This document shows, in pieces, positions 28,024-42,147 of a DNA stretch of 64,000 nucleotides. How positions within the stretch are numbered: the stretch's first letter is position 1; every line of letters begins with the position of its first letter. The notes under the pieces were generated by a model. The model was given only the letters and a program-made list of their open reading frames with translations. It was not told where the DNA came from and made no database searches. The DNA is taken from NCBI RefSeq assembly GCF_000004075.3, contig NC_026659.2, positions 28,476,272 through 28,540,271 on the forward strand, in the 5' to 3' direction. This stretch comes from Cucumis sativus (taxonomy: Eukaryota; Streptophyta; Magnoliopsida; Cucurbitales; Cucurbitaceae). Made by a program: the position numbers and the translations under genes.

Positions 28024-30546
28024 TTATAGATTAGGTGATGGTTTATCAAAACGTTGAAACAGTTCTAAAATGCTTCCTGCTTTTCTCTTTGCTCTCTCTG
28101 TGCCATTCTCAGATACTTCCTTTAATGCCTCTTCTGCTCCATGTTCTCTAGCTAACTTCAACTGCTCGAAATCCGTACTACAAAGCGACCACAGCACTGC
28201 AGCAGCATTCTCCCGGTTTCGTGGAGAGCCTGTTCTGATGAATTCCAACAGAATCGCCATCGGCTCAGCTTCCCCTATTGCTGTTTTCCCTTCATGGTGA
28301 GTTGCAAGAATTGCTAGAATGGCTAGAGCTTCATCCACCATTCCACCTCCAGCATCTTTTAGAAATCCCATAAGTGGATTCACAATTCCTGCTCTTATTG
28401 CTCTAGCTTTGTTTCCCTGATAGATTGATAGATTGAAAATAGCAGTGGCAGCATCTTTCTTTCCTCTCGGTGTACCTTCTCGAAGCAAAGTAATAAGAGC
28501 AGGAATTGCCCCAGCTGCTCCAATTGCAACCTTGTTCTCGTCAATTACGGACAAACTGAAAAGGGTTGCAGCTGCATTTTCCCTCGCCTCCATACTGCCA
28601 TTTTTCAACACTTCTACGACAGCGGGAATGGCTCGTAAATCGACAATGGTTCTTTTGTTACCGTCGTTGATTGAAAGGTTCAATAATGCTGTAACTGCAT
28701 GCTCCTGGGTCCTAGTGTCATTTGACGATAATAGTTCAACAAGGAACGGAATAGCTCCTGCCTCAGCAATACAAATTCTGTTATCTGAATTCCTCTTTGC
28801 TAGTAACCGGAGTTCACCTGCAGCTGATCTTTTTTGTTCCGGCGATCCATTTACCAATTTTACTAGTAACGCATCGATGGCTGACCGATCACAGTCTGAA
28901 ACATTGTTTCCGGCTTTCTTGTTTCTACAGCTACCTTGCTTCTTTGGCAGTTCAACACCATTGTTCTCGCACCACAAAGCAATTAGACTCTTCAAAACGT
29001 AATTTGGTGTTAAGGCTGTATGTAGTAAAGCTTGCTGAGATTTTGGACAAGTCTTGTGCCCTGCATCCAACCATTTCTGAATGCAAGATCTCTCATATGT
29101 CTACAAAAGGTCAGAAAACAATCTATTAATAACCATCATAACAATAAGAAAAATAAGAAAGAACTTGCATTGCATCCGCCGATTTTGATGTTCACCTGCC
29201 CGGTGGAAACGATAACTGGATCCCTCATCAATTCAAGAGATATGGGGCATCTGAAATCGTCGGGGATGACTGGAGATCTGTGTTTAATGGTTGTAGTTTT
29301 TTCGTCTTGAGAAATTTCAACTTCCGGGTTTTCTGATTGTACAAAATCCTTCAGCTTCTTTAAAATGGACGACATTTTACCAAAAACATCCTCAGGGTCT
29401 CCATCACTCGAGATCACCAACTCGTGGATCGCTAGTGACTCTTTCTTCAGCTCGTTTATAGTTCGAAGATGCAACTTTTCAGAAAGTCTCTTCAATACTG
29501 CAGGGTCAGGATCTTTTTCTTCTTGTAATATAGCTAAATCCTTGTCTAATTGTGTATCGGCTAAATTTACTCGCTCTTTTGCTCGTTTGAATTGCGCATG
29601 AACAAGTTCAGTCTGAAACCAACGGAATCAACGGTTAGCCGTTGGGACATCAACTGGTAAGCATATATCTCATCCAACTCAACTAATCAAAATTCAGTAC
29701 TAAAATGGTTCTCATGGAAAAACACCAAACAAAGAGAACATGACAAATCCTATTTACAATGAAAGTTCATGGAGGTCAGGTAATAACTGTACCTGTTCTC
29801 GAACCTCGTCCGAGATCCCAAGCTTGTCAATGGGAAGCTTGCTGAGTGCTGCTTCAATATCTTCTGTCATATGATGAAACTCAAGTCCAATCTTTTCCGA
29901 CTGCGAAGCCTGAAACAAAAGAGGGAGAAGGAAAATTCCATAAAGCATCTGATGAATTTTCTTGAAAGCTGATGATATTACACTTGTCGAAATAGATAGC
30001 AGTCTAGAAAGTATTCACCTCCCAGTGAATATCGGATCAAATGAAAAAATCATAGGAACTACAAAAGATCTTCAAATTAACATGGCTTTCTTCAAACAAT
30101 GGAACAAATACAGACGAATATCAAAGATTCCGAAATGTTAAAACATTTCACATATACACAGAAGAAAAAACAGATGGATCAGCCAAGAAATTTCTTGTTA
30201 ACATGATGAATTCTCAATAAACCAAAGAGAGAAACTAAGAAGAGCATAGAAGAAAGGAAAAACAAGCCAATACCTGAAATAGCTTGCTACCTTGGCTGAC
30301 CGACTTAAGAAGCTCAATAGCAGAATCCAAAGCAATTTTAAGCAACTCCAAGCCCTTAAGAACATCCAGCTCAACTTCTTCTTCCCCATCTCTTAATTCT
30401 TCAAACAGAGGGCTCAATAGTTTGACTCTTCGAATCAGGTCCCCATACATCTTCTTACAGATACCGTTACACTCAGGAAGTCCTGAAATCTCCCTCACAG
30501 ACTCCGGCAGTTGATTCACCACCATATCTTCCTCCGACGGACCCAT
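28024..30546 (-). CDS. PUB14: U-box/ARM-repeat E3 ubiquitin ligase, PUB14 type
   Basis: E3 ligase of the plant U-box class, related to PUB13/PUB14 and rice SPL11, which act in defence, cell death and flowering. Exons 30546-30274, 29909-29793, 29612-29196, 29100-28024 join in phase 0 to 627 residues, close to PUB14. Order: UND region (about 1-220, with KRAKER), U-box (about 245-320; [20 protein letters not shown] then [11 protein letters not shown] and [10 protein letters not shown]), then ARM repeats to the C-terminus (e.g. [52 protein letters not shown]). The U-box core looks complete. The ATG at 30546 is chosen because an extension upstream begins only at a TTG. Most of the ARM region is a single large exon. 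Antisense ORFs across this exon are shadows. Confidence 0.95.
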
Positions 30547-30559
30547 TTCAAAATTCTGC

Positions 30560-33500
30560 AAAATGGTAAAGAAACTGCCTCGAATTCAAGGGTTTCGAAG
30601 GTTTTGAAGAAGACCCAGATGAGAGAATCAACCCAATTTCGATTGTAATGGAAACTAGAATGATTTGGTTAGAAATTTAGAAGTGGGGTATGTGAAAAAC
30701 TCCATAGACGATGAACTTGGACATGAAATTGTAAAGATCAATGAATGGGAATACTTATAAAGACTAAGAATTGAGGTGAGAAAATTGAATGTTTAATAGG
30801 TAAGAAGGATTAAATGAAAAGATAAATAAGTTTAAGGCTTAGGTGAGCCGTCTGCTGAGGGAGATCATTTCATTTGGCATTAAGACGACCAAATTAATAC
30901 GTAAATTTATGATTTTCTAACATTGCCATTGAAGAAGGGTCAGAAGACTTTTGGATGAATTTTGAGAGAATACCACAAAAGTAGGGGAAAGAAAAAAAAT
31001 ACATTAGAAGAGGTCAAAAGTCAACAGGTTGGGGCTTTAATCATTGAAATGAAAGCTCAAACTTTTCTATTAATCTTTTTTACTTTTTACATTTAGAAAA
31101 TAAGTTGTGGAGAGGAGAAAATATGGATAGTTTTGAAGACATGAATATAAGAGATTAAATGATGTCTCTTTAGTCTTAAGTAACTTTCTTTTTTATTATG
31201 TTTTGGAGTTAGTTGAATTGAGTCAATACACAACTTAATAAAATCATAACTATATAAATAGAGGAGACTATCATTTAATTAAATTATAGGCAAAGTAGAA
31301 TTTGTTGGGAAGATTGAAATTTGGGTCTAAATATTTTGAAATACAAGGGGTGAAAGACATTTCAAGCCAATATTCTAATTAAACATATATAATATATAAT
31401 CTTATTACTATTATTGCTCATTAGGTAAAAAGATAATCTTCTAATTAAACATGGTCCTCTTACTACTCGTTCAAACAACTCTCTTTTCTATTAAGAAATC
31501 TAATTAAGTAGAGAAGGAATGTAGAATAAGAGAAACACAAACCCTTAAAGAAAACTATTTATGAAGTAAGATATATTATTTTGAGTAAACTTAATTTATA
31601 AATAAGATATGTTACAAATGTCAGTTGAGCTAAGTTCAAGTTGATGGTACCTATATATATTGATATTTATTTATATATGTTGATATTGATAAAATGAATA
31701 TTTCATAGAAAAGAATAATGGGTTAAATTGTTGAATAGTTAAAAAAAAGGAAGGAAAAGAAAAGTTGGTTTTTTTGAAGGGAAAGATAAAGAAAGTGAAA
31801 GTCAAATTAAATTTGGTATAATTATATGGCCAAGAAATCACTTGCCGGCAATACAAATTGGGCCCTCCTTCTGGATCCCATTTTCTCTCTTTCCCTTTGG
31901 TTTTGATATTGGAATAGCAAATGTTTAGGATTGGGAACAGGGAAGGGTAATGTAATAGTTGGTGTGAAATACTTTAAAATTTTCCATAAAGGTCATCATT
32001 AGTTAATGGAGGCTTATTTTTTAAAATACAAAAATTGACACCAAATACACACAATGCGTTTAGGCCATTGTTTAAGTTTTTTCTTGCCAAATATTGTTAG
32101 TATTTTGACTTCGCTCTAATTTAGAGGGCTTGTCAAAAGACCCACATTTTTGTCATTTCAAATATGATAATGCTATCAAATAGGAAAATTATAATTTATT
32201 TTTGGTGCATTTTAGAGAGATTTCTCATATTCATCATTCTCAATATTATATTTTTTTTATATAGTTTTCATTTGGTTTGAACAATTTTACTCTTTGATTA
32301 GTCTCCAATGCTAAACATGTTTTCCCTACATACTAACTTTGAGTCCGATAGTTTTTTTTGTAGTAGCATTGAACATCTTTGATAACTGCAACTACCAGAA
32401 TTTAAGATGGATAAACTCAAACAAAAAAACAACTATCAGCTGATTTTTCTAATAGTTTGTCAAGAATCAAGAATTTTGGCTCGATCAACCCGGTGTCAAG
32501 ACACCTAAACCAAAGGAGTGGGATAGAATCCAAGGATCACGTGGGAGAGTGAGTTTCCAAGTATCCTCCCTATATAAACTTTTTGAAGGGAAGGTCTAAA
32601 GGGGAAGTGGCCAGAGAGAAGTGTCAGGATGGATGGACACAAAGATTGGGTGAATGGCTTCAATTTTAAGCATACTTTTGAAGCCTAAACTTTCTTCCCA
32701 TTACCTCATGATAAGTAGGAGAGGCATTGAATGTGTGTAGTAGACCCCAAAGAGAACTGTTAGATAAACAGAAATCAGCTTCTTCATCATCATCTTCAAC
32801 TACGGGCTTATAGGCCTTTTGAACTTGTTGTGTGAGTATTGAATCATCAGAACTGCGATATTACATGTAAATAACATAACACTTTAAGTTAAAACCACGA
32901 TACCAATCACTTGTGGTAACATCCAAGCTTAAAATGAGGTTGATCATTCAACCAAAGTTCTCCACAAGGCTCAATGATCACTTGTTGGAGAGAATGTGTA
33001 CTAAGCTTAATGTCCCCATGTGATTGACAAAAGAGGCATCTTCACATGAGGGAACAATCATCCATTGTTTGACTCCAATATTTTAAACCCTTTTAGAATA
33101 GTTCTAAAAGCAAAGTTCATAATAATTTATTCCCATCATTCCCAAGGGGGTGTCTGCTATGTCACAAACATAAAAAAGTTCTAAATAGCTAACTTAAGAT
33201 CAATAGTTTTCCACGTGTTTGTTTATATTTTTAAAAAATCAATCTCTATTATCATCACATTCTATCCAATCATCAAGAACCATCAAATCCAAGAACAGAT
33301 TCATTCAAGATCAACACTTTGATATACTATTATGATTAAGTTTAGAAAAGATGGATGTAGAATATCTTCAAATAAAGAAATGTTTCCACATAAAAACCAA
33401 TAATAATGCGACATATCAGTGATTTTTCCAGCAAGAACAGCAACAATTGAAAAGAAAAACCCATGGATTGCCTAAAAAATTTGAAAACAGTAAACCATGA

Positions 33501-33589
33501 TGAATCTATAATATTCTAATACATTCTATTGACACCCATCTTGTGTTTTCCTCGAAAACATAAACTAAAAGTTAAGCGAAATAAAAAAT
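30560..33589. other. 3-kb spacer between PUB14 and SKP1-like gene
   Basis: Begins with the PUB14 promoter region, then AT-rich sequence. A less AT-rich block at about 32480-33080 carries a CACGTGGG and TATATAAA pair but no good ORF. No protein gene supported. Confidence 0.5.
32538..32578 (+). promoter_or_regulatory. Possible orphan promoter: CACGTGGG plus TATATAAA
   Basis: A G-box-like CACGTGGG at 32538-32545 stands 25 bp before a good plant TATA box, TATATAAA, at 32571-32578. Downstream sequence is GC-richer than its surroundings but has no long ORF on the plus strand. It could drive a non-coding transcript or be a relic; nothing in the sequence proves activity. Confidence 0.35.
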
Positions 33590-34084
33590 TTATTTACTGC
33601 CGCTAGTGCTACCGCTACCGCTACCAGATGGTTCGAAGACCCAAGCATTCTGGCGTCGAATCTCAGCCTCTTCTTCAGGTGTAAAATCATTCGTTATGTT
33701 AAAGATCTTCCGAATCTCCTCCGGACTCTTTCCGGAGATCTTATCAGCGACACATTGGCAAGTTGCATGGAATAAATCGGTAACTTCCAGGTAATTCGCA
33801 GCCATTATAAGCTCAAACAACAAATCCAAATCCAGATCCTCCAAGAACTTAGTTTTCCAAGCATGGAGAGCTTCCTCCGCTAATTTTTCCTCGACATGCA
33901 TCACAATCCACTCGATCACCATCCCCAGCAATCTTCCACTAATATTCGGAAGCGGAATCGTGATTTCATCGTTATTTGAATCATCCTCTTCAAGAAAGAT
34001 ACGAACCACCACGGATTGCTTCGCTACCTCCTCACTCACCTTGAAAATCTCGTTCTCAGATGATCTTAGGTTAACAATCCTCAT
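33590..34084 (-). CDS. SKP1-like protein (SCF adaptor) with Gly/Ser tail
   Basis: Adaptor of SCF ubiquitin ligases, linking cullin-1 to F-box proteins. Single exon, 164 residues. The N-terminal POZ-like fold is seen in EEVAKQSVVVRIFLEED and ITIPLPNISGRLLGMVIEWI; the C-terminal helices carry LFELIMAANYLEVTDL, CQCVADKISGKSPEEIRKIF and NDFTPEEEAEIRRQNAWVFE, the region that meets F-box proteins. SKP1 usually ends at NxWAFE; here about 12 extra residues, PSGSGSGSTSGSK, follow. The acidic insert usual in the middle of SKP1 is short. Upstream in-frame codons give only a TTG, so ATG 34084 is the start. Many SKP1-like genes in plants are intronless and fast-evolving, so redundancy is likely. Confidence 0.9.
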   Translation of the reverse strand: MRIVNLRSSENEIFKVSEEVAKQSVVVRIFLEEDDSNNDEITIPLPNISGRLLGMVIEWIVMHVEEKLAEEALHAWKTKFLEDLDLDLLFELIMAANYLEVTDLFHATCQCVADKISGKSPEEIRKIFNITNDFTPEEEAEIRRQNAWVFEPSGSGSGSTSGSK

Positions 34085-34099
34085 ATTGATAATCAATCA

Positions 34100-35773
<1,674 letters not shown>

Positions 35774-36157
35774 TCACGACATGTTTGAACATACAATAGA
35801 GACAAGAGGTTCACTGTTCCTACGATCACTAGGAGCAGAATACCTCATTCGACCTTTAGGCTTACAACTTCTAATCATCCAATCAGGCATTGGTGGATTT
35901 GCAGTACTCACTTCACTAGGAACCTCAAAAGCAACAAAATCACCAAAACTTGGAGGCATGGAAGTTGATAACGATGAGCCAAATCCTGCAACCAACGTAG
36001 CTTCAGATACCGTTGGTGGTGGAGAAGGTTTTGCATCGATGGTTGGAGTTGGTTCTATAAACAACATGGCTCTAGACGTTGCCATGGTCGTAGAAGAAGA
36101 AGCTAAAGCTAAAACGAGGAGGAAAAAGAAGAGGAGAGGAGCATGACGTAGAGCCAT
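35774..36157 (-). CDS. Small secreted protein, peptide-precursor-like
   Basis: 127 residues from the first in-frame ATG. Residues 1-28 form a strong signal peptide with a FFFLLVLALA core. A Pro/Ser/Thr-rich spacer follows (EPTPTIDAKPSPPPT), then a basic C-terminal block SCKPKGRMRYSAPSDRRNS, then a short tail with a second Cys. The layout of signal peptide, variable spacer and a compact basic, Pro/Ser-containing C-terminal block is that of plant peptide-hormone precursors. I do not recognise a named family with confidence. Single exon; the leader and an ORF on the opposite strand (35781-36146) overlap it but lack such features. Two CACGTG palindromes lie 800-900 bp upstream. Confidence 0.65.
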   Translation of the reverse strand: MALRHAPLLFFFLLVLALASSSTTMATSRAMLFIEPTPTIDAKPSPPPTVSEATLVAGFGSSLSTSMPPSFGDFVAFEVPSEVSTANPPMPDWMIRSCKPKGRMRYSAPSDRRNSEPLVSIVCSNMS

Positions 36158-36950
36158 TGACAAAGATAACAAAAATGACAACACTATAGAGAGTATGAGT
36201 TGTTTAGGGTTTGGTTATTGCATTGAGTGTGGGGGAAGGATTTAAATAAGAGATGATATCCATAAGGGAAGAGATACTTTAAAAAACTTGCATAGCTGTA
36301 AATGGAGAGTAGAAGGGTTTGTAAACTCGTGCATTTCATAACTACAATACACAAGTAGTCAACTTCTTTAATTTGACCATTTTTAATTTCCTTCCAACAA
36401 TGCTTTGGGATCTTTGTTTATGTAATAATAATAATTACTTATTTTTCATTATATATATACACATTTTCATTTTCATAAATCACTTTTTAAAAAAATATTC
36501 AAACTTTTTAGTGATTTTGTTGTGTAAAGTGTAAATAGTTAATCAAATTTTTCATTTTTTTAAAATGCATAAACAGTTAGTCAATAAAAAAAATCAATAA
36601 ATTGAAGTAATATTGATAAGTTTAATTTTAAAATTTCAAAAAAGAAAAATCATAGTATATACAAAAAGTAGAATTTTGCCTTCGTATATATTAAGCATTT
36701 GAAAATACAAGTTTTTTTTTTCGATTTAAACTCAACTATATAATCTTCAAATGAAAAAGAAAAATAGACAATAATTGTTTTTATATTCATGTACTTGAAA
36801 TTAACAACTAAACATTCCATAGATTTGATGAAAAATTATTATTATTATTATTTTTTAATTTAGTATAAGAGTGATTAATGTTAAGAATTTGGATATTGTA
36901 AAATATTGAGAAATAATGTTTGTGTTTAATACGTGGAGGAATGGAATAGG

Positions 36951-37068
36951 TCCACGTGGATATAGTAGTAGCTTACCTGTTTAGCCGGCAGAACAAAAGT
37001 GGGACACGGACTTAATATACTTATAAACAGATACGAGGGGAATTGCCGCTTAATCTTGCGACACGTGT
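36951..37068. promoter_or_regulatory. Two palindromic CACGTG elements
   Basis: TCCACGTGGA at 36951-36960 and ACACGTGT at 37061-37068, both perfect palindromes with the ABRE/G-box core. They sit in a block less AT-rich than its flanks, 0.8-0.9 kb upstream of the small secreted protein on the minus strand. No plus-strand gene starts nearby. Confidence 0.5.
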
Positions 37069-37802
37069 AATGAGGATGGACGATCTTTGTGTAGGCAGAA
37101 GATCTCAACCACCCATCCCTGTCATCAAATCTGTGACTAAAAAGATAAAAATTAATATCTACAACCCGTGTGTTGTGTTCCCTTCCTCCACATTTCTCCC
37201 CTAATCAACCTGCCAACCTGGCACTCCTTCTTTTTTAAAAAAGAAAAAATAAATCTATATGTAAGTTTAAATTTTAGTTTTTTTCATGAAATAATATATA
37301 TAGATAGACCGACCGACCAATGTGATCATGAAAGTTATTAGGTCAAAACTGATTTGATCGTGGTTTCGAAACTTAATTTGTATACCTTCAATCAAAATAT
37401 GAGAGATTTGTGACTTTTTGTGATTGTTCAACTAAAAAAGTATATACATAGAAGAGGTAGAATTTTATAACATTTTTGTTACTTTATCGTAAACTTTATA
37501 TTAATTCCATCAAATAAACCTTCATTGTCTCATTGATTCCCTCTCAACGGAATGGAGGGTTTTGTTGTTTTAAATTTAACTCTCTTTCTTTTTAGTAGAG
37601 AAAGTTTGTAACTCATTTTAAGAAAAAAAATGCTTTTTTAATTAAGACACTAGCCTACGTTCATTTGGGCCGAAGCCTTATTTCTCTCTGTAGTCTAGTG
37701 ATGATTGGGCCTGGCCCTTAAGCAAAGATAGCAACACCTAGGACTTTGGTCTTTCTCTCTATATGTACTACAATCTACGACAAATTATAGAGTAATTATA
37801 AC

Positions 37803-38060
37803 GGATGACTATTTTAAGAATAATAATTAAAAATATAACAACATTTAAAAAATATTGTAAATATAGCAAAACTATTACTAATAGACTTGTATGATAGATT
37901 TGTATGATCTATCAATATTTACAACATGGTCTATCGGTGATAGACTTCTATCATTGGTAGAATTTGACAAATTTTGCTATATTTGCAATTTTTTTAAAAA
38001 TATTGCTATATACTTAGTTATTTTGCATTCAATGACTAAATTTGCAACTATTCCATATTT
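37803..38060 (+). mobile_element. Fold-back (MITE-like) element
   Basis: About 258 bp with the family's order: GATGACTATTTTAAGAATAA at the left, AAATATAGCAAAACTAT, palindromic core units such as CTATCGGTGATAGAC, then TAGAATTTGACAAATTTTGC and a right end ACTAAATTTGCAACTATTCC. The two ends are imperfect inverted repeats. No transposase. Confidence 0.7.
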
Positions 38061-40017
38061 TAATCATTAAAGCATTATTGATAGATTCTAAAATTAACAA
38101 TAGTAAATATTGATAGAAGTCCACTAAATTTAAAAGTATTTTAAATTTTTTTTTATCATTTTCACTATATGTTATTTAATTGTTATAGAAAAACATTTTC
38201 TTCAAAAAACTTATACCCTAACAAAATTTTAAAATATATATTTTACTGTCAATATTTTTTATAAATATATATAATTTAAATCAAGCCAGATGAAATGGAA
38301 TAAAATCCAAAATCAAATGTAATAATTTATTTTAAAAAGGGAAAAAAATCAAATAGTAACAATAGACATGTGGTGTATTGACCATTAGAAACATTGCAAT
38401 TCTACACTTCCCACCATTTTTTTTGTTAGTTAATTCCCCAAAATAGTTTGAAAAAAATCCAAAGTTGAAATTGTAATTTTGTTCATAAATTTGTTAGAAT
38501 AACCATTTTGTAAAAAAAGAAGAAAATTTAGATTTGAAGCATATTCCATTCTAAGGTATCAGAAGTCTAATCAATTTCTATATGGACCCCTGAATTTATG
38601 TTTCCTATGAAAATATTTTACATTAAACTTTCAAGCATATTCTAGTTAGGCCTTATTTACCACTAATAGCTACTTTACCTTTAAAACAAATAATTTCAAG
38701 TTATCATTTTGAATAACGATAACATAAAAATAAAAATAAAAAAGTTAATTTCATAACTATAACAAAATATCAAAATATTTACAGCTTATATACTAAAATA
38801 AAAAAAAAGTCTATAAAATCAACTATTTTTTTAAAGATAAATGTTTGAGGTACGTCCTTCATTTTCATCTTATTTTTTATTCTTTTATAATTTTTCTTTC
38901 CTTTTTCATCATCAAAAAATCATTTAGATTTGAGTAACAAAAAAGAATGTTGTGATATTTTTTATATTTTTTATTGTGAGTATGTAGACTTTTTTCATTT
39001 TTTTAAATTATTAAATATTTTGTCGATTTATTATATTAAAAAAAACTCATAAAAATAACTATTTATGTCTTTTGTTATATGGCCTTTTTTTATTTTGTAT
39101 TTATCAATCAAACTTATAAAATTTCACTCAATATTAATTTTATTAGTATCAAAAAGACCGTTTTGAGAAGTATTCAACAAACATATATCAAAATAAAAAA
39201 CGATTCGATTTAAAACTTTAAATTAAGCCAAATATATCTTGCAATTTTGTACATAATGTCACATTATAGAAACCAACAAAAAATTGATTAATGAGTATGT
39301 ACAATAGATGTGAATATTAATATATAAATTATTAGAGAGCAAATCCGAACATATCCTAAAGTTTATATTTAAAAAATGTCATTGAGAATTGAAATGAATA
39401 TAAAAGGTTAATAAATTACAAATGTATTGGACAAAAATTACATAAATGATTTGAGGCAATTATTGTTTCTCAAGCACGTGAGAGATCAAGAGCATAAATC
39501 AAATATTCCAACCTTTATTCTATTCTATCTAAAATGTATATTGATTTATATATATCTATATAAACTAACCTAATTAATTTGATTTATAATAAAAAAAACT
39601 ACATTTACTCAAATAATGAGTACAACACTCAACTAATCTAAAATTGTAATGTTTGATCGTTCCATCTCAAAAGTTGTTAAACTATATCTAATAGACGTGA
39701 ATAGAGAATTTATCAAAATTACGATGAAATCAGATACAATTGGACTTTAAAATATTTTTAAATGATAAATGGGAGAAAGGGGTTATTGGCACCACTCCTT
39801 TATTAAGGTATTGGTTGAATTTGATAAAAATAGAAACATCATCAAAACTTCTTTTTTCTTCAAAAATAATTATCATAACTTTATATCAAATCCCAAATTA
39901 AAAATAATTGGCCGCTTTAAAAATGACCTCATGATTATTATTTTAATTGAACGTTTAGACCTAACATCAACTCAACTTTAGATTTCCTACCTCCAATTTG
40001 TACTAAAAGAATGATAG

Positions 40018-40165
40018 ATTTTACAAAATATTTACATTCTATAGCAAATTTGATCAGTGATAGTCATTGATAATCATTGATATGTCATAGTGATAGAATT
40101 CAAAATCTTACTATAACTTGTAAATATTTTAATTTATTTTGTTATTTTAAAAATGTCTCTATTAT
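40018..40165. repeat. Diverged relative of the fold-back family
   Basis: Contains CAGTGATAGTC, ATAGTGATAGAATTC and an A/T-rich end like the family, but too diverged to orient securely. The right end matches AATATTTTAATTTATTTTG at about 4628. Confidence 0.4.
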
Positions 40166-42147
40166 TATTTATATTACAAATTATTATTATCCTAGTTAAT
40201 ATCTTTTAGATAAATATCAAAACTAAATTAAGAGACATTTTTAAATATAGCAAAAATAAATAAATAAAGAGTAAAACTATTTATAAACTATTACAAAATC
40301 ATTAAATTGACATAGTTTCAATTTTTTTTTAATGATAATTTCTCCAAAGTTTAAACTATATGATAAATTTTTAGATATTTAAATACATGGAAATTTTAAA
40401 ATGGGAAGAATATATAATTACAACCACCTTCCTATTTAAGAATATATACCTATGTATATATGTATATGTAATGAGTGCAATTCAGTGTTTATTTATATAT
40501 AATTTCTATGAATCTATCCCACAATGACAACATAATAATGAACAATAATAATGCTGCCTAAATAAATAATGCAAACATACATCTAAACGGTAAAATTTGT
40601 TTTGGAAATGATATGTTAGCAATTATTTGTGAAATTATTTGATGACGACTAGGAGTAGGAGTAGGAGGGTCACACGTCACACATAACTCATTAACTCATA
40701 TCGATAACTATGTGATTATATTCCAATTACGAAAAATACTTATTGCATCCCAAACATCTACATTAAATTGATTATGTGACTTTTGAATGTGTTACATAGG
40801 ACCATAGATTTTGAAGGAATTTAATTCAACTACCTTCTAAAGCATATTTCAAAGTAGAAATAAGATTGATTTTCCTAGAAGTGTTTATTGTTATTAGTAT
40901 AAGTATTAGTTAAAATTAATTACTTTACTTGAGAGATTATGGTAATTATTGTATATAAATGCAAATCTGGAATAAATTAAAAATTTTGTTCTCTAAAACG
41001 TAAATGCCTTTGAGGACAACTAATATAAATGTATATCTTACATCGGTTAAATTATACTCAACTTGATATATCGTCTCATCTTGCTTTTGTTAGTTTCAAT
41101 GATTTTGTTAGAATGTTCAAAATTACTTCATAATCTAAATATATAATTTTCTTATGATTTGATATTTACAATCAAACTTGTTAAAGACAAAACTAAAACC
41201 ATGAGTCGAGTATGTTCGACTCAAGAAGTTAAACTTGGTGGTAACTTATCATCTAAGCTAGGGGTGATTATTCGTTGATTATCGACTTGAAACCAACCAT
41301 AGTCGATTTTGTAAATATTCAAACGAACCTCGACATTGATGAGTAAGGGTTGATCAGTAATCCGTTTTTGTCGAGTCGATTTAACCATTAGAAATTCGAA
41401 ACTTTTCTAAATCGACCTCGATTGACCCCCTCATTTTTCGAGAACTTCAGTTTGATCGACTGGCTAGATTTTTCAGTCTATCATACTCACTACTAATATG
41501 AGTCGAGAAGTTTGTAATCAATTATGTTCTCGAGAACTTATTTATTATTATAATTTTTTTAAATTTACATAAACTTCAAAATGAATTAGTAATACTAATA
41601 TATATCCAATTTCTCATTCCTATTTTCGATAAACTAGAAGAAAAAAACAATAAATCCAAAGATCACAATGATTTTATTATTGTTGATGTTATTATTAGAG
41701 TGTCAAAGAGATTAGTACGAAGAAAACATGATATTTGTTTTTGTTGAAATTAAATTCAAACAAAATCCCTAAACAGAAATTCTTTTGAAAATTTGATAAT
41801 TAGCAAAAGACAAAACAACTTTTAAGTTTTAATTAATTTAATTAATCGCTCCATTAGATAGAGAAAAGAGATTTCTCGTTCCTTTATATTATGAATTACA
41901 AAGCAGAGCAGAGAACTCAAAATCAGAGCTAAGGTTAGCTTTCTCTACTCATTTCTCATCTCCTCTCTATCTTTTCACTCTCTTCTTCATTCGTAATTGG
42001 ATCAAATTATTTTGATTCTGCTATCTCTCTTAATCAGCATCTTTCAGTCAGATCGAAAGAAACCTTCAATCGTCTCTTGATTTTTTTTCTTTTTTTTGTT
42101 GTATTATGCAGTAAGGAGAGGAAGAAGATTGGAAGAGGAAGGATAAT

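Larger units (their letters stand above)
36200..42100. other. 6-kb AT-rich intergenic region
   Basis: Holds the peptide-gene promoter, a GC-richer promoter-like island (36930-37220), one clear fold-back element (37803-38060), a diverged relative at about 40018-40165 and a repeat-like GA/TC-rich block at about 41255-41500. The last ~200 bp (41900-42147) is the AVT1 leader, probably with a leader intron ending at a CAG near 42110. No gene seen. Confidence 0.5.

Noticed and set aside
28433-29002. 189-codon plus-strand ORF antisense to PUB14
   Set aside because: It is the complement of the ARM-repeat exon, has no family resemblance, and the minus strand codes an intact known protein.
35781-36146. 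121-codon plus-strand ORF over the small secreted protein
   Set aside because: It lacks a signal peptide or known motif; the minus-strand frame has a strong signal peptide and a normal ATG context, so the plus ORF is taken as a shadow.
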